A stretch of 64,000 nt of DNA, from assembly GCF_020880995.1 (NCBI RefSeq), contig NZ_JAJISD010000001.1, positions 620,001-684,000 of the forward strand. Reading direction: 5' to 3'. Of the stretch, positions 16,034 through 25,148 are shown piece by piece. The notes below the pieces were generated by a model, which searched no databases, was not told where the DNA came from, and saw only the letters and a list, made by a program, of their open reading frames with translations. The stretch comes from Reyranella aquatilis (GTDB lineage: Bacteria; Pseudomonadota; Alphaproteobacteria; Reyranellales; Reyranellaceae). How positions within the stretch are numbered: the stretch's first letter is position 1; every line of letters begins with the position of its first letter. The translations under genes were made by a program, and so were the position numbers.

Positions 16034-16671
16034 GGTTCTGCGTCCGGCTGTTTCGAGGGCTGTGCCGCGTCGAACGCGGGGAGCTTCATGCAGGCTTCGT
16101 GGATTCGCCCGATCAGCGGATAGCGCTGCATATCGACCTTGAAGCGGGCGGCGTTGAAGACCTGCGGCACGAGGCACAGGTCGGCCATCGTGGGCCGGTC
16201 GCCGTGGCTGTACGTGCCGGCACCGCCCTGCTTCAGCGTCGCTTCGTAGGCATCGAAGCCCGTCTCGATCCAGTGCCGCGACCAGGTGAAGGCGCTTTCC
16301 TCGGTCTGCCCGAACTTCTGGCGGAGATAGGCCATAACGCGGAGATTCTGGATGGGATGGATGTCGGCGCTCACGATCAGCGACAGCGCTCGCACCCGCG
16401 CCCGGGCAACCGGATCCTTCGGGAGGATGGCAGGCTCGGGATGCGTCTCCTCCAGATACTCCAGGATCGCCAGCGACTGGGTCAGCACCTGCCCATCATC
16501 GAGGACCAGCGCAGGAACAAGCTTCTGAGGATTGATCGCGGCATAGTCGGCCGACGATTGCTCGCCCCGGCGCAGGTGCCGCGACGCGTGCTCGACCGCA
16601 ATGCCCTTGAGGTTCAGGGCAATGCGGACACGAAACGCCGCCGAGGACCGAAAATAGCCAATGAGCTTCAT
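16030..16671 (-). CDS. maiA: Maleylacetoacetate isomerase (zeta-class GST)
   Basis: Converts maleylacetoacetate to fumarylacetoacetate with glutathione in homogentisate breakdown. It has 213 residues. The N-terminal thioredoxin-like domain has MKLIGYFRSSAAFRVRIALNLKGI, the zeta-class SSxxxRVRIAL motif; the Cys often found there is replaced by Ala. LVPALVLDDGQVLTQSLAILEYLEE is the glutathione-binding cis-Pro/Ser region, and the helical domain has GDRPTMADLCLVPQVFNA. It lies downstream of fahA, hmgA and hppD on the same strand, which fixes the role. Confidence 0.94.
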   Translation of the reverse strand: MKLIGYFRSSAAFRVRIALNLKGIAVEHASRHLRRGEQSSADYAAINPQKLVPALVLDDGQVLTQSLAILEYLEETHPEPAILPKDPVARARVRALSLIVSADIHPIQNLRVMAYLRQKFGQTEESAFTWSRHWIETGFDAYEATLKQGGAGTYSHGDRPTMADLCLVPQVFNAARFKVDMQRYPLIGRIHEACMKLPAFDAAQPSKQPDAEP

Positions 16672-16700
16672 GACCGCCTCCGCGGCCACTCTAGCACGGC

Positions 16701-17693
16701 TCAGGCGGGTGGCGTGTAGCGGACGACCTTCTGGTCGATGGCGCCGAAGATGGACTTGCCGGCCCGATTGAACATCTCGATCCGGATGTGATCGCCGAAG
16801 CTCATGAAGGGCGTCAGCGGCTTGCCGCCCTCGAGGGTCTCGCGGACTCGGCGCTCGGCGATGCATGAGCAGCCGACAGCCGGATCGCGGTTCGCCACGG
16901 TTCCCGACCCGACGATGGTACCAGCCTCCAGGTGACGGGTGCGTGCGGCGTGCGCAATCAGCTGGCCGAAATCGAAGGTGAGGTCGGTGGCCGCGTTCGG
17001 ATGACCGAACTCCTTGCCGTTCAACGTCGAGATCAGGGGCCGGTCGAGCCGCGCCCCGTTCCAGTCGTCGCCAAGCTCGTCCGGCGTCACGGCGACCGGT
17101 GCGAAGGCCGTCGCAGGTTTGCCATGGAAGAAGCCGAAGCCCTTCGCGAGCTCGCCCACGATGACGTTGCGCAGCGAGACGTCGTTCAGGATCGTCACCA
17201 GCTTGATGTGCTTGCGGGCGGCTTGCGGTGAAATACCCATCGGCACGTCGTCGACCATCACGCCGATCTCCCCCTCGAAATCGATACCCCAGGCCTCGTC
17301 GGCCATCTCGATTTCGTCGTTGGGCCCAATGAACGAGTCCGACCCGCCCTGGTACATCAGCGGATCGGTCCAGAAGGACGGCGGCATCTCGACGCCGCGC
17401 GCCTTGCGCACCAGCTCCACGTGCACGACGTAGGCCGAGCCGTCGGCCCACTGGTAGGCGCGCGGCAGCGGCGCCGCCAGGGCCGTGGTGTCGAGTTCGA
17501 ACGAGCCCACTGCCTTGTCATCCTCGAGCTGCTCGGCCAGCGCACGCAGCCTCGGCGCGATCGAGCTCCAGTCTTCGAGCGCTTTCTGCAGGGTGGGCGC
17601 CACGGTCGTGGCTCGCACGCCGCGCGTCAGGTCACGGTTCACCACGATCAGCGTGCCGTCGCGGCCGCCTTCCTTGAGCGATCCCAGCTTCAT
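16701..17693 (-). CDS. fahA: Fumarylacetoacetate hydrolase family protein
   Basis: A 330-residue metal-dependent hydrolase that cleaves fumarylacetoacetate to fumarate and acetoacetate, the last step of tyrosine degradation. Family landmarks are AYQWADGSAYVVHVELVRKARG, GSDSFIGPNDEIEMADEAWGIDFEGEIGVMVDDVPMG (metal-binding acidic cluster), FGFFHGKPATAFAPVAVTPDELG and GSGTVANRD. It lies between maiA (29 bp downstream) and hmgA (11 bp upstream), so a single operon is likely. The start ATG at 17693 follows GGGAAG. Confidence 0.95.
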   Translation of the reverse strand: MKLGSLKEGGRDGTLIVVNRDLTRGVRATTVAPTLQKALEDWSSIAPRLRALAEQLEDDKAVGSFELDTTALAAPLPRAYQWADGSAYVVHVELVRKARGVEMPPSFWTDPLMYQGGSDSFIGPNDEIEMADEAWGIDFEGEIGVMVDDVPMGISPQAARKHIKLVTILNDVSLRNVIVGELAKGFGFFHGKPATAFAPVAVTPDELGDDWNGARLDRPLISTLNGKEFGHPNAATDLTFDFGQLIAHAARTRHLEAGTIVGSGTVANRDPAVGCSCIAERRVRETLEGGKPLTPFMSFGDHIRIEMFNRAGKSIFGAIDQKVVRYTPPA

Positions 17694-17704
17694 TGTGCGC
17701 TTCC

Positions 17705-18853
17705 CTACTCCGCTGCCTGCTTCATTTCCTGGGGCCGCCAGGACTTCACGTAACCCTCGAACTCCACGCCGGCCGGCATGGCCGCGACATCGATCGCGTC
17801 CCGCGTGTCGATCATCACCGCCACCTCGTCGGTCTCGGTCTTGCCGCCCTTGGTTGCCGCATTGAAGGCCTTGGGATGCGGGCCGTGCGTGAAGCCGGTG
17901 GGGTGCACCGTCATCATGCCCGGGTGGATGTTGTCGCGGCTGAAGAAGCTGCCCTTGTGATAGAAGATCACTTCCTCGAAATCGTCGTTGTTATGGAAGA
18001 ACGGCAGGCGCAGCGCCTCCGGATCGCTTTCCAGCGGACGCGGCACGAAGGTGCACACGACGAAGCGGCCGGTGGCCCAGGTCGTATGGGCCGACGGCGG
18101 CAGATGGAAGCGATGGCTCATCAGCGGCCGCAGATCGCGCCAGTTGATGCGCACGACGCTCAGGTCGCCATGCCAGCCGATCGCGTCGAGCGGATTGAAG
18201 GGATAGGTCACGGTCGAGAGCGCGTTGCGCCGCTTGACCGAAACTCTCCAGGTGCGCTCGTCCTGCTGGGCGAGGAAGGCCTCGTCGATGCGCGGCGTAT
18301 CGAGCATCGCAGGATCGAAGATGGCGTGACGGCCGACGAGGCCCTTGTCCGGCAAGGTGAAGTGATCGTTGGTCGCCTCGATCATCAGCGACGTGGTGGG
18401 CTTCGCCGGCTCCAGTCGCCACATGGTGCCGCGCGGGATCACGAGATAGTCACCCCCGGCATAGTCGAGATGACCGTAGTCGCAGAACAGCGCACCGTTG
18501 CCCTCGTGGATGAAGAGGAGTTGGTCACCGTCGCTGTTTCGCGCGAGTTCGGGCATCGCCTTGTCGAGGCGCCAGTAGCGCATCTGCAGGTGATTGTTAC
18601 CCATGACCAGGTCCGCGTTCCACGGATTGGCCTGCACCGTTGCCAGCTTGTTGAGGTCCAGAGCACGCGGCCGGATGGGGCCGTCGAACTCGACCCAGTC
18701 GGTCGGCTTGTGGCGATGATGGAACTGCGCGGACGGGCCGAAAAAGCCCTCCTTGCTGATCTCGCGCTCGTAGGTTCCCTCCGGCAGCCGCACATGCGCC
18801 TGGCGCGAGGCAGTACCTTCCACCTGGCGCAGCGGAATCCAGTTCTTGGCCAT
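17705..18853 (-). CDS. hmgA: Homogentisate 1,2-dioxygenase
   Basis: A 382-residue non-haem Fe(II) dioxygenase that opens the homogentisate ring to maleylacetoacetate. The cupin-type core includes GDQLLFIHEGNGALFCDYGHLDYAGGDYLVIPRGTMWRL. The C-terminal metal region reads VIFYHKGSFFSRDNIHPGMMTVHPTGFTHGPHPKAF, which carries the His ligands. The shorter length, compared with about 430-440 in many HmgA, fits a common alphaproteobacterial form. GGAGG precedes the ATG. It is second in the hppD-hmgA-fahA-maiA operon. Confidence 0.95.
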   Translation of the reverse strand: MAKNWIPLRQVEGTASRQAHVRLPEGTYEREISKEGFFGPSAQFHHRHKPTDWVEFDGPIRPRALDLNKLATVQANPWNADLVMGNNHLQMRYWRLDKAMPELARNSDGDQLLFIHEGNGALFCDYGHLDYAGGDYLVIPRGTMWRLEPAKPTTSLMIEATNDHFTLPDKGLVGRHAIFDPAMLDTPRIDEAFLAQQDERTWRVSVKRRNALSTVTYPFNPLDAIGWHGDLSVVRINWRDLRPLMSHRFHLPPSAHTTWATGRFVVCTFVPRPLESDPEALRLPFFHNNDDFEEVIFYHKGSFFSRDNIHPGMMTVHPTGFTHGPHPKAFNAATKGGKTETDEVAVMIDTRDAIDVAAMPAGVEFEGYVKSWRPQEMKQAAE

Positions 18854-18877
18854 GGTTTCCTCCGTCGATCTGTATTC

Positions 18878-19969
18878 TTAGGCCTTCAGGACGCCGCGGC
18901 GGATCTGATCCAGTTCGATGGATTCGAACAGCGCGCGGAAATTGCCTTCGCCGAAGCCCTCGTTGCCGCGGCGCTGGATGATCTCGAAGAAGATCGGGCC
19001 GATTACCGTCTGGGTGAAGATCTGCAACAGCAGGCCGCCGCCCTTGGTCGGGGCTCCGTCGATCAGGATACGGTCGGCCGCCAGGCGCGCGAGGTCCTCG
19101 CCGTGCCCCGGCAGGCGCTCATCGACCTGCTCGTAGTAGGTGTCGGGGACGGTCTGGAAGGGAACGCCCTTCCCCTTAAGCGTCTCGACCGTCTCGTAGA
19201 TGTCGCCGGTACCGAGCGCGATGTGCTGGATGCCTTCGCCGTGATAGGCGGCGAGATACTCCTGGATCTGAGACTTGTCGTCGGTGCTTTCGTTGATCGG
19301 GATGCGGATCTTGCCGCACGGGCTGGTCATCGCCTTCGACTTGAGGCCGGTGAGCTTGCCCTCGATGTCGAAGTAGCGGATCTCGCGAAAATTGAAGAGG
19401 CGTTCGTAGAAGTCCGCCCACTCGGCCATGCGGCCGCGATGAACGTTATGCGTCAGGTGGTCGATATAGGTTAGCCCTACGCCCTTCGGATTTCGTTCGA
19501 CGCCCGGCAGCCATTCGAAGTCCACGTCGTAGATCGAGCCGCGCTCGCCGTAGCGGTCCACGAGGTAGAGCAGCGAATCGCCGATGCCCTTGATGGCCGG
19601 GATGTTGAGTTCCATCGGCCCGACCTTGCCCTCGACGCCCCAGGCGCCCAGCGACAGGGCCCGCTTGTAGGCGGCACCCGCGTTCTTCACGCGCAGCGCG
19701 ATGGCGCAGACGCTCGGTCCATGCACGCGCGCGAATCCCTGGGCAAAGCTTTCCTTCTCGGCATTGACGATGAAGTTCACGTCGCCCTGCCGATAGAGCG
19801 AGACGTCCTTGGAGCGATGTTTCGCCACTTTGGTGAAGCCCATGCTCTCGAACAGGGCGCCAAGCGCGGCCGGATCGGGGGCGGTGTACTCGACGAACTC
19901 GAAGCCGTCGGTCCCCATCGGATTGATCTCGTCGATCTCCAGAACGCTTCGGTCGGTGACGCTCGCCAT
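18878..19969 (-). CDS. hppD: 4-hydroxyphenylpyruvate dioxygenase
   Basis: A 363-residue Fe(II) enzyme converting 4-hydroxyphenylpyruvate to homogentisate. Two vicinal-oxygen-chelate domains are visible: an N-terminal [47 protein letters not shown], and a C-terminal [29 protein letters not shown] supplying the first His. The second His is in [16 protein letters not shown] and the Glu in [21 protein letters not shown]. It is first in the operon, with GGGAGG before the ATG. A MarR-type operator and the divergent regulator start 40 bp upstream. Confidence 0.96.
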   Translation of the reverse strand: MASVTDRSVLEIDEINPMGTDGFEFVEYTAPDPAALGALFESMGFTKVAKHRSKDVSLYRQGDVNFIVNAEKESFAQGFARVHGPSVCAIALRVKNAGAAYKRALSLGAWGVEGKVGPMELNIPAIKGIGDSLLYLVDRYGERGSIYDVDFEWLPGVERNPKGVGLTYIDHLTHNVHRGRMAEWADFYERLFNFREIRYFDIEGKLTGLKSKAMTSPCGKIRIPINESTDDKSQIQEYLAAYHGEGIQHIALGTGDIYETVETLKGKGVPFQTVPDTYYEQVDERLPGHGEDLARLAADRILIDGAPTKGGGLLLQIFTQTVIGPIFFEIIQRRGNEGFGEGNFRALFESIELDQIRRGVLKA

Positions 19970-19971
19970 GT

Positions 19972-20027
19972 TTGACCTCCCGGCTCAATTAGTTTCAAAT
20001 GTAACTATCATGACTGTCGAGGCGCAA
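19972..20027. promoter_or_regulatory. Divergent hppD/marR promoters with embedded MarR-type operator
   Basis: Plus strand: TTGACC (19972-19977), 17-bp spacer, TCAAAT (19995-20000), with the marR ATG only nine bases further. Minus strand: TTGCGC (20027-20022), 18-bp spacer, TACATT (20003-19998). The imperfect palindrome TAGTTTCAA/ATGTAACTA (19990-20007) covers both -10 regions, so one bound dimer could repress both directions. Confidence 0.5.
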
Positions 20028-20471
20028 GCCCTTGAGCTCGAGAAATTCCTCCCCTACCGGCTGTCTGTCCTGTCCCAGCTCGTCAGCGAATCGCTGCATG
20101 ACCTCTATGCCGGCCCCTTCGAACTGAGCGTCACCCAGTGGCGGGTGATGGCCGCGCTGGGCCGCTTTGCGCCGCTTACGGCTTCCGAGGTGGGTCAGCG
20201 GATCGTGATGGACAAGGTGGCCGTCAGCCGGGCCGTCGCCGGCCTGATGCAACGCGGCATGGTCGAGCGCGCGACCGACCGCGAAGATCGCCGCCGGGCA
20301 CCGTTGCGACTGACCCCCAAGGGACGCACGGTCCACGCACAGATCGTCCCGCTGGCACTCGGATACGAGGCCGACCTCTACCGGGCCCTGTCAGCGGCGG
20401 AGCGTGAGACCCTCAACAGCTTGTGTGACAGGCTGTTCGCCCACGCCAAACTGTTGAGAAACGGCGCCTGA
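20010..20471 (+). CDS. MarR-family regulator of tyrosine degradation
   Basis: A 153-residue winged-HTH repressor. The DNA-binding region is FELSVTQWRVMAALGRFAPLTASEVGQRIVMDKVAVSRAVAGLMQRGMVERATDREDRRRAPLRLTPKGRTVH, matching MarR throughout, including the DREDRR wing. It is divergently transcribed 40 bp from hppD with a shared palindrome, so it very probably controls the homogentisate operon; the ligand would be a pathway intermediate. The ATG at 20010 has no Shine-Dalgarno and lies close to the predicted transcription start. Confidence 0.92.
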   Translation: MTVEAQALELEKFLPYRLSVLSQLVSESLHDLYAGPFELSVTQWRVMAALGRFAPLTASEVGQRIVMDKVAVSRAVAGLMQRGMVERATDREDRRRAPLRLTPKGRTVHAQIVPLALGYEADLYRALSAAERETLNSLCDRLFAHAKLLRNGA

Positions 20472-20478
20472 GCCCGCC

Positions 20479-20506
20479 TTGTCGGCCCGACTCCCCATGC
20501 TATAAC
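20479..20506 (+). promoter_or_regulatory. Putative sigma70-type promoter of the aroQ-accB-accC-aat operon
   Basis: TTGTCG (20479-20484), 16-bp spacer, TATAAC (20501-20506), ending 30 bp before the aroQ start codon. The -10 TATAAC and 16-bp spacing match the element upstream of rpsF. Confidence 0.55.
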
Positions 20507-20536
20507 GCCCGCCTCTGGTGAATTTGGGAGGCAGGA

Positions 20537-21007
20537 TTGGCCGCAAAGGCCGCCCGGCGCCCATCGGCTCTCAAGCCGGTGCTGGTGCTCAACGGGCCCA
20601 ACCTCAACATGCTGGGCAAGCGTCAGCCCGAGATCTACGGCCGCGAAACACTGGCGGACGTGGAATCCTTGTGCCGCGCCGAAGCCAAGCGCCTCGGCCT
20701 TGCGGTGGAGTTCGCCCAGAGCAACCACGAAGGTGTGCTGGTCGACCGCATCCAGGCGGCGCGCGAGGACAACTCGGGCATCGTCATCAACGCCGGCGCC
20801 TACACCCACACGTCGGTGGCCCTGCTCGACGCGCTGAACGCCGCCGAGCTGCCGGCCATCGAGGTCCATCTCTCCAACATCTACAAGCGTGAGAGCTTCC
20901 GCCATCATTCGTACATCAGCCCGGCTGCAGTCGGCGTGATCGCGGGCCTCGGCACTCAAGGCTACCTCCTTGCCCTTCAGGCGCTGGCGCGCCTGCTGGC
21001 ACGCTGA
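20537..21007 (+). CDS. aroQ: Type II 3-dehydroquinate dehydratase
   Basis: A 156-residue shikimate-pathway enzyme that dehydrates 3-dehydroquinate to 3-dehydroshikimate, working as a dodecamer. Landmarks are [25 protein letters not shown] (Asn and catalytic Tyr), [40 protein letters not shown]-like [18 protein letters not shown], and [11 protein letters not shown]. The start is a TTG at 20537, preceded by GGGAGG at proper spacing; no ATG or GTG gives a full-length protein. It heads the operon with accB, accC and aat. Confidence 0.96.
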   Translation: MAAKAARRPSALKPVLVLNGPNLNMLGKRQPEIYGRETLADVESLCRAEAKRLGLAVEFAQSNHEGVLVDRIQAAREDNSGIVINAGAYTHTSVALLDALNAAELPAIEVHLSNIYKRESFRHHSYISPAAVGVIAGLGTQGYLLALQALARLLAR

Positions 21008-21029
21008 CCAACATCGGGAGCTTTTCTCC

Positions 21030-21506
21030 ATGGCAAAGTTCGAGCTGGATACCGAGTTCGTGCGCAAGCTGGCGGCGATCCTCGAGGAGACCAAACTCGG
21101 TGAAATCGAGCTGGCCGATGGCGAGCGGCGCATCCGCGTCGCCCGTCCGACCGCCCCCGTCGCACCGGCGGCTCCCCTCGTGATGGCCGCGGCGCCGGCT
21201 CCCGCGGCCGCTCAGGCGGCCCAGGCACCCAGCGCCGTTCCCGCCGCTGCGTCCGGCGATCCGTCGAAGCATCCGGGCGCGGTAAAGTCGCCGATGGTCG
21301 GCACCGCCTATCTCGCGCCCGAGCCCGGCAAGCCCAATTTCGTGTCCGTCGGCGACAAGGTCGCCGCCGGACAGACGCTGCTGATCATCGAGGCGATGAA
21401 GACCTTCAATCCGATCAAGGCGCCCAAGGCCGGCACGGTCATGCAGGTCCTGATCGAGAATGCGCGACCGGTGGAGTTCGGCGAACCACTGATGATCGTC
21501 GAGTAA
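21030..21506 (+). CDS. accB: Biotin carboxyl carrier protein of acetyl-CoA carboxylase
   Basis: A 158-residue carrier that shuttles carboxybiotin between AccC and the carboxyltransferase for fatty acid synthesis. The N-terminal helical domain (FVRKLAAILEETKLGEIELADGERRIRVAR) leads to an Ala/Pro linker (about residues 50-85). The biotinyl domain has VKSPMVGTAYLAPEPGKPNFVSVGDKVAAGQTLLIIEAMKTFNPIKA. The biotinylated lysine is K124 in EAMK; the following residue is Thr rather than the more common Met or Leu. GGGAG lies upstream of the ATG. Confidence 0.97.
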   Translation: MAKFELDTEFVRKLAAILEETKLGEIELADGERRIRVARPTAPVAPAAPLVMAAAPAPAAAQAAQAPSAVPAAASGDPSKHPGAVKSPMVGTAYLAPEPGKPNFVSVGDKVAAGQTLLIIEAMKTFNPIKAPKAGTVMQVLIENARPVEFGEPLMIVE

Positions 21507-21520
21507 GGGCGTCGCCGCCG

Positions 21521-22864
21521 ATGTTCGACAAGGTCCTCATCGCCAACCGCGGCGAGATCGCGCTCCGTATCCACCGCGCCTGCCGCGAGATGGGCATCCA
21601 GACCGTAGCTGTCCATTCGACCGCCGACAGCGACGCGATGCATGTCCGGCTGGCCGACGAATCGGTCTGCATCGGCCCGCCCCCGGCTCGCGAGAGCTAC
21701 CTCAACATTCCCGCGATCCTGTCAGCCGCCACGATCGCCGGCGCAGACGCCATCCATCCGGGTTACGGCTTCCTGTCGGAGAATGCGCGCTTCGCCGAAG
21801 CGGTGGAGGCGCACGGCTTCACCTTCATCGGCCCCACGCCGCAGCACATCTCGATGATGGGCGACAAGATCGTCGCCAAGCAGACCGCACTCGAACTCGG
21901 CCTGCCGCTGGTGCCGGGATCGCCCGGCCCCGTGGAATCGGTCGAAGAAGTCATCGAACTCGGCAACAAGATCGGCTGGCCCGTGCTGATCAAGGCTGTG
22001 GCCGGCGGCGGCGGTCGCGGCATGAAGGTCGTGCAGAACGCCGAGGCCGCATCAGAAGCATTCTCGCTGGCGCGTACCGAAGCCAAGGCCGCCTTCAACA
22101 ACGATTCCGTCTACGTCGAGAAGTATCTCGGCCGGCCACGCCATATTGAGATACAGGTGCTGGGCGACGGGCTTGGCGCTGGCATCCATCTCGGGGAGCG
22201 AGACTGTTCGCTGCAGCGCCGGCACCAGAAGGTGCTGGAAGAGGCCCCCTCGCCCGCGTTGAACGCCGAGCAGCGCAGCCGGATCGGCGAACTGGCGGCC
22301 GACGCGGTGCGCAAGCTCAAGTATCGCGGCGCCGGCACGATGGAATTCCTGTTCCAGGACGGCGAGTTCTATTTCATCGAGATGAACACGCGCCTGCAGG
22401 TCGAGCATCCGATCACCGAGGCGGTGACGGGCATCGACCTCGTGCGCGAGCAGATCCGGATCGCCTCCGGCGCCCCGCTCGGCCTCACGCAGGACGATAT
22501 CGTCATCCAGGGCCACGCCATCGAGTGCCGCATCAATGCCGAGAATCCGGAGACCTTCGTGCCCTGCCCGGGTCTGGTCACCGACTATCATGCGCCGGGC
22601 GGCCTCGGCGTGCGTGTCGATTCGGGCCTCTATGCCGGCTACTCGATCCCGCCCTACTACGATTCGATGGTCGCCAAGCTGATCGTGAACGGCAGCAGCC
22701 GCAACGAGTGCCTGATGCGCCTGCGCCGCTCGCTCGAGGAATTCGTCGTCGGCGGCATCGACACCACCATCCCGCTGCACCGTCGCATCATCGGCGAGCA
22801 GGCCTTCATCGACGGCGACTACGACATCCACTGGCTGGAGAAGCTGGTCGGCCTGAAGAAGTAG
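21521..22864 (+). CDS. accC: Biotin carboxylase subunit of acetyl-CoA carboxylase
   Basis: A 447-residue ATP-grasp enzyme carboxylating biotin on AccB. The order of landmarks is standard: [59 protein letters not shown] (Gly-rich ATP loop), [52 protein letters not shown] and [16 protein letters not shown]. It starts 14 bp after accB. Full length with all catalytic segments present. Confidence 0.98.
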   Translation: MFDKVLIANRGEIALRIHRACREMGIQTVAVHSTADSDAMHVRLADESVCIGPPPARESYLNIPAILSAATIAGADAIHPGYGFLSENARFAEAVEAHGFTFIGPTPQHISMMGDKIVAKQTALELGLPLVPGSPGPVESVEEVIELGNKIGWPVLIKAVAGGGGRGMKVVQNAEAASEAFSLARTEAKAAFNNDSVYVEKYLGRPRHIEIQVLGDGLGAGIHLGERDCSLQRRHQKVLEEAPSPALNAEQRSRIGELAADAVRKLKYRGAGTMEFLFQDGEFYFIEMNTRLQVEHPITEAVTGIDLVREQIRIASGAPLGLTQDDIVIQGHAIECRINAENPETFVPCPGLVTDYHAPGGLGVRVDSGLYAGYSIPPYYDSMVAKLIVNGSSRNECLMRLRRSLEEFVVGGIDTTIPLHRRIIGEQAFIDGDYDIHWLEKLVGLKK

Positions 22865-22871
22865 CGCCCCG

Positions 22872-23522
22872 ATGCTGGAGATCACGCCCGACCTCCTGCT
22901 CCAGGCCTACCGCATCGGCGTCTTCCCCATGGGGGAGAGCCGCGACGATCCCAAGCTCTACTGGCTCGATCCGCGCTTGCGCGCCGTGCTGCCGCTCGAT
23001 GGCTTCCACCTGTCGCATCGACTGGCGCGCACGGTGCGAAGCGGCCGTTTCGAGGTGACCGCCGACACGGCCTTTGCAGAGACGATGCGGGCCTGCGCCG
23101 AGCCGCGGCCCGGCCATCCGGAAAGCTGGATCAACGAGCCGATCGTCGCTCTCTACTGCGAACTTCATGCTCGCGGCCACGCCCACAGCCTTGAGTGCCG
23201 CCTCGACGGCAGGCTGGTCGGCGGCCTGTACGGCGTCTCGGTGGGCGCCGCCTTCTTCGGCGAGAGCATGTTCAGCCGCGAGCGCGACGCCTCTAAGGTG
23301 GCGCTGGTCCACCTGGTGGCGCGACTGATCCGTGGCGGCTTCAGAGTGCTCGATTGCCAGTTCATGACCGAGCATCTGCGCAGCTTCGGTGCCGTCGAAA
23401 TCCCGCGCGATGACTTCAAGGAGCGGCTGGCCAAGGCGATCGACCGGCCGGCGACGTTTCAGCGGGAACTGGAGGGAGCGGATCCCTGCGCCATCGTGCA
23501 GGAGAGCACACGCACGTCGTAA
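22872..23522 (+). CDS. aat: Leucyl/phenylalanyl-tRNA--protein transferase
   Basis: A 216-residue enzyme that adds Leu or Phe to proteins with N-terminal Lys or Arg, making N-degrons for ClpS/ClpAP. It starts [53 protein letters not shown], followed by [67 protein letters not shown] and [22 protein letters not shown], all family hallmarks. clpS and clpA are also in this window. Its 3' end overlaps the convergent DUF2155 gene by 64 bp. Confidence 0.96.
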   Translation: MLEITPDLLLQAYRIGVFPMGESRDDPKLYWLDPRLRAVLPLDGFHLSHRLARTVRSGRFEVTADTAFAETMRACAEPRPGHPESWINEPIVALYCELHARGHAHSLECRLDGRLVGGLYGVSVGAAFFGESMFSRERDASKVALVHLVARLIRGGFRVLDCQFMTEHLRSFGAVEIPRDDFKERLAKAIDRPATFQRELEGADPCAIVQESTRTS

Positions 23523-23914
23523 ACGCCGTGGTCGAGCGCCGACAGAGACGGCGTCGAGGCGAACATCCAGCCGGAGAAGAGCTTTTCTTCCGCCTGCCCG
23601 GGCTTGTGATCGACGATGGTGAGGTAGGCCACCGATTCGGGCGGCGCTTCGGGCACATTGACCAGGCAATCGCCCACGGTGATCTCGAGCGTGCCGAATC
23701 GCGTCGACTTGCCGACCGGCACGTAGAAGCGCTGGGTGCGTGCCGTCACCTTGTCCAGACCCTGCAACTCGGCGGAGCGGATTCCCGGGCCATCGGGCAC
23801 CGGCCTCAAATTGGCATTGCCCGGGCGCTGCGGCTGTTGCGGCGCGGGCTGCGTCTGCGCAGAGGCCACGCCGATACTCGTCGCCAGAAGCGCAAGAGCG
23901 AGCGATAGACGCAT
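23459..23914 (-). CDS. DUF2155 exported protein
   Basis: A 151-residue secreted protein. The signal peptide is [21 protein letters not shown], then a Gln/Pro linker. The conserved DUF2155 core reads [92 protein letters not shown]. The function is unknown; the family is alphaproteobacterial and usually sits in this mlaD neighbourhood, suggesting an envelope role. The ATG at 23914 is 2 bp after the stop of the 75-aa gene. The 3' end overlaps aat by 64 bp. Confidence 0.92.
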   Translation of the reverse strand: MRLSLALALLATSIGVASAQTQPAPQQPQRPGNANLRPVPDGPGIRSAELQGLDKVTARTQRFYVPVGKSTRFGTLEITVGDCLVNVPEAPPESVAYLTIVDHKPGQAEEKLFSGWMFASTPSLSALDHGVYDVRVLSCTMAQGSAPSSSR

Positions 23915-23916
23915 GC

Positions 23917-24144
23917 TCAATCCTTGGCGTGAGGCGTCGTCAACCCGTCGATCAGTTCGTGAAGCGCCTGCTTGATCTGAGTCGCATCGCATCCCATCAG
24001 GACTCCGTCCTCCAGCGCATCGGCGCAGAGGGTTTCGATCTCCTGGATGTTCTGGTTCAGGACTTTGATCTTTTCGAGGCACGACACCGGCTTGCCGTCC
24101 GGCTGCCGCCAGACCGGCGGCTCCTTCGGGGACCGCGAATCCAT
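23917..24144 (-). CDS. Conserved small protein between mlaD and DUF2155
   Basis: A 75-residue protein, probably cytosolic and helical: KPVSCLEKIKVLNQNIQEIETLCADALEDGVLMGCDATQIKQALHELIDGL. Three Cys are present and no signal peptide is seen. The start codon shares one base with the mlaD stop (TAATG), so translation is coupled. I do not recognise a named family; its place inside an otherwise conserved cluster supports a real gene. Confidence 0.82.
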   Translation of the reverse strand: MDSRSPKEPPVWRQPDGKPVSCLEKIKVLNQNIQEIETLCADALEDGVLMGCDATQIKQALHELIDGLTTPHAKD

Positions 24145-24593
24145 TACTTGCTTCCCGTACTGCCGAACATGAACTTGGCGATCAGTTCCGTGAGCGGGAT
24201 CGAGTCCTGCGTATGTTCGATCTCGCCGCCGTTCTTGAGCATCTGCTTGTCGTTGCCGGGTTCGAGGACGACCACCATCCCGCCCAGCAGCGATTCGCTC
24301 ACGATCTTGGCGTGTGTGTCGGCGGGCAGATTGACGTTCGCCGCGACCGCGAGGCGCACCACCGCCTGATAGGTCTTGGGATCGAGGCTGAAGCCGGTGA
24401 CACTGCCCACCTTGACGCCGCTCAGCGTCACGTCGGCGCCGCGCTTCAACCCGTCGATGCGGCCGAAGCGGGCCACCAATTCATAGCCGTCCGGTCCGGT
24501 CCGGTCCGACTTGGAAAAAGCGTAGAAGACGAACAGGCCGGCCACCACCAGCACCAGCGCGCCCACGATCGTCTCGACAATATTGCGGCCCAC
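24144..24593 (-). CDS. mlaD: MlaD-type MCE-domain protein
   Basis: A 149-residue inner-membrane protein with a periplasmic MCE domain that carries phospholipids in the Mla pathway. From the GTG at 24593: VGRNIVETIVGALVLVVAGLFVFYAF is the single membrane helix, then YELVARFGRIDGLKRGADVTLSGVKVGSVTGFSLDPKTYQAVVRLAV and the LP-containing loop VNLPADTHAKIVSESLLGGMVVVLEPG. GGGGGAGG precedes this GTG; the longer ATG is less likely. mlaE and mlaF are about 34 kb away in this window. Confidence 0.95.
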   Translation of the reverse strand: MGRNIVETIVGALVLVVAGLFVFYAFSKSDRTGPDGYELVARFGRIDGLKRGADVTLSGVKVGSVTGFSLDPKTYQAVVRLAVAANVNLPADTHAKIVSESLLGGMVVVLEPGNDKQMLKNGGEIEHTQDSIPLTELIAKFMFGSTGSK

Positions 24594-24619
24594 GCGCGCC
24601 TCCCCCGCTGCTCGCAGCG

Positions 24620-24970
24620 TCAGCCTGGACGCCACGCCTCATAGGGAGGCTTCGGCTTCTCGCCTGTGGATAGCGTGTGGCCCGGAGGCCGGTAGGCCAG
24701 ATCCGTACCCGTGAGATTCGGCTGATGATCCTTCTGCCAGGGCTTGCGCGGCGCACCGCCGGCCGGCGGCGGATCCGCCAGCATGTGATGCAGCCAGCCA
24801 TGCCATTCGGGTGGAACGCGCGACGCTTCGGCGACTCCGTTGTACATCACCCATCGCTTGCGCCGCGTGCCGGCGACCACGCGCTTGTCCTGGAAGTAGC
24901 GGTTGCCTTCCGCATCGGTGCCGACGAGTTCGCCGCGCATCTTGGTGAAGAGCCAGGTGCCGATGATCAT
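24620..24970 (-). CDS. NDUFA12-family NADH:ubiquinone oxidoreductase accessory subunit
   Basis: A 116-residue homologue of the mitochondrial complex I subunit NDUFA12 (B17.2). Landmarks are MRGELVGTDAEGNRYFQDKRVVAGTRRKRWVMYNGVAEASRVPPEWHGWLHHMLADPP and the C-terminal KPWQKDHQPNLTGTDLAYRPPG. In alphaproteobacteria it is an accessory subunit of respiratory complex I. It is the first gene of the mlaD cluster and has its own candidate promoter at 25001-25029. The ATG at 24970 fits the family length. Confidence 0.94.
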   Translation of the reverse strand: MIIGTWLFTKMRGELVGTDAEGNRYFQDKRVVAGTRRKRWVMYNGVAEASRVPPEWHGWLHHMLADPPPAGGAPRKPWQKDHQPNLTGTDLAYRPPGHTLSTGEKPKPPYEAWRPG

Positions 24971-25000
24971 GAACCAACCACGTTGATGGTGACTGCGCCG

Positions 25001-25029
25001 CTTGTACGCGGGCGCTTCAATGCGTGCAA
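25001..25029 (-). promoter_or_regulatory. Putative promoter of the NDUFA12-mlaD-DUF2155 operon
   Basis: Minus strand TTGCAC (25029-25024), 17-bp spacer, TACAAG (25006-25001), giving a leader of about 24 nt before the NDUFA12 ATG. Confidence 0.45.
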
Positions 25030-25148
25030 CGCGACGCGTGAGCCTCCCGATTCGTGTCGTTGAACGACGCACGAAGCGAGCGATTCGGAGCCTCTGTTGC
25101 GCAGTTGCATCATCTAGTACCATCAACATGGTGGTCTACAAAATGTAG

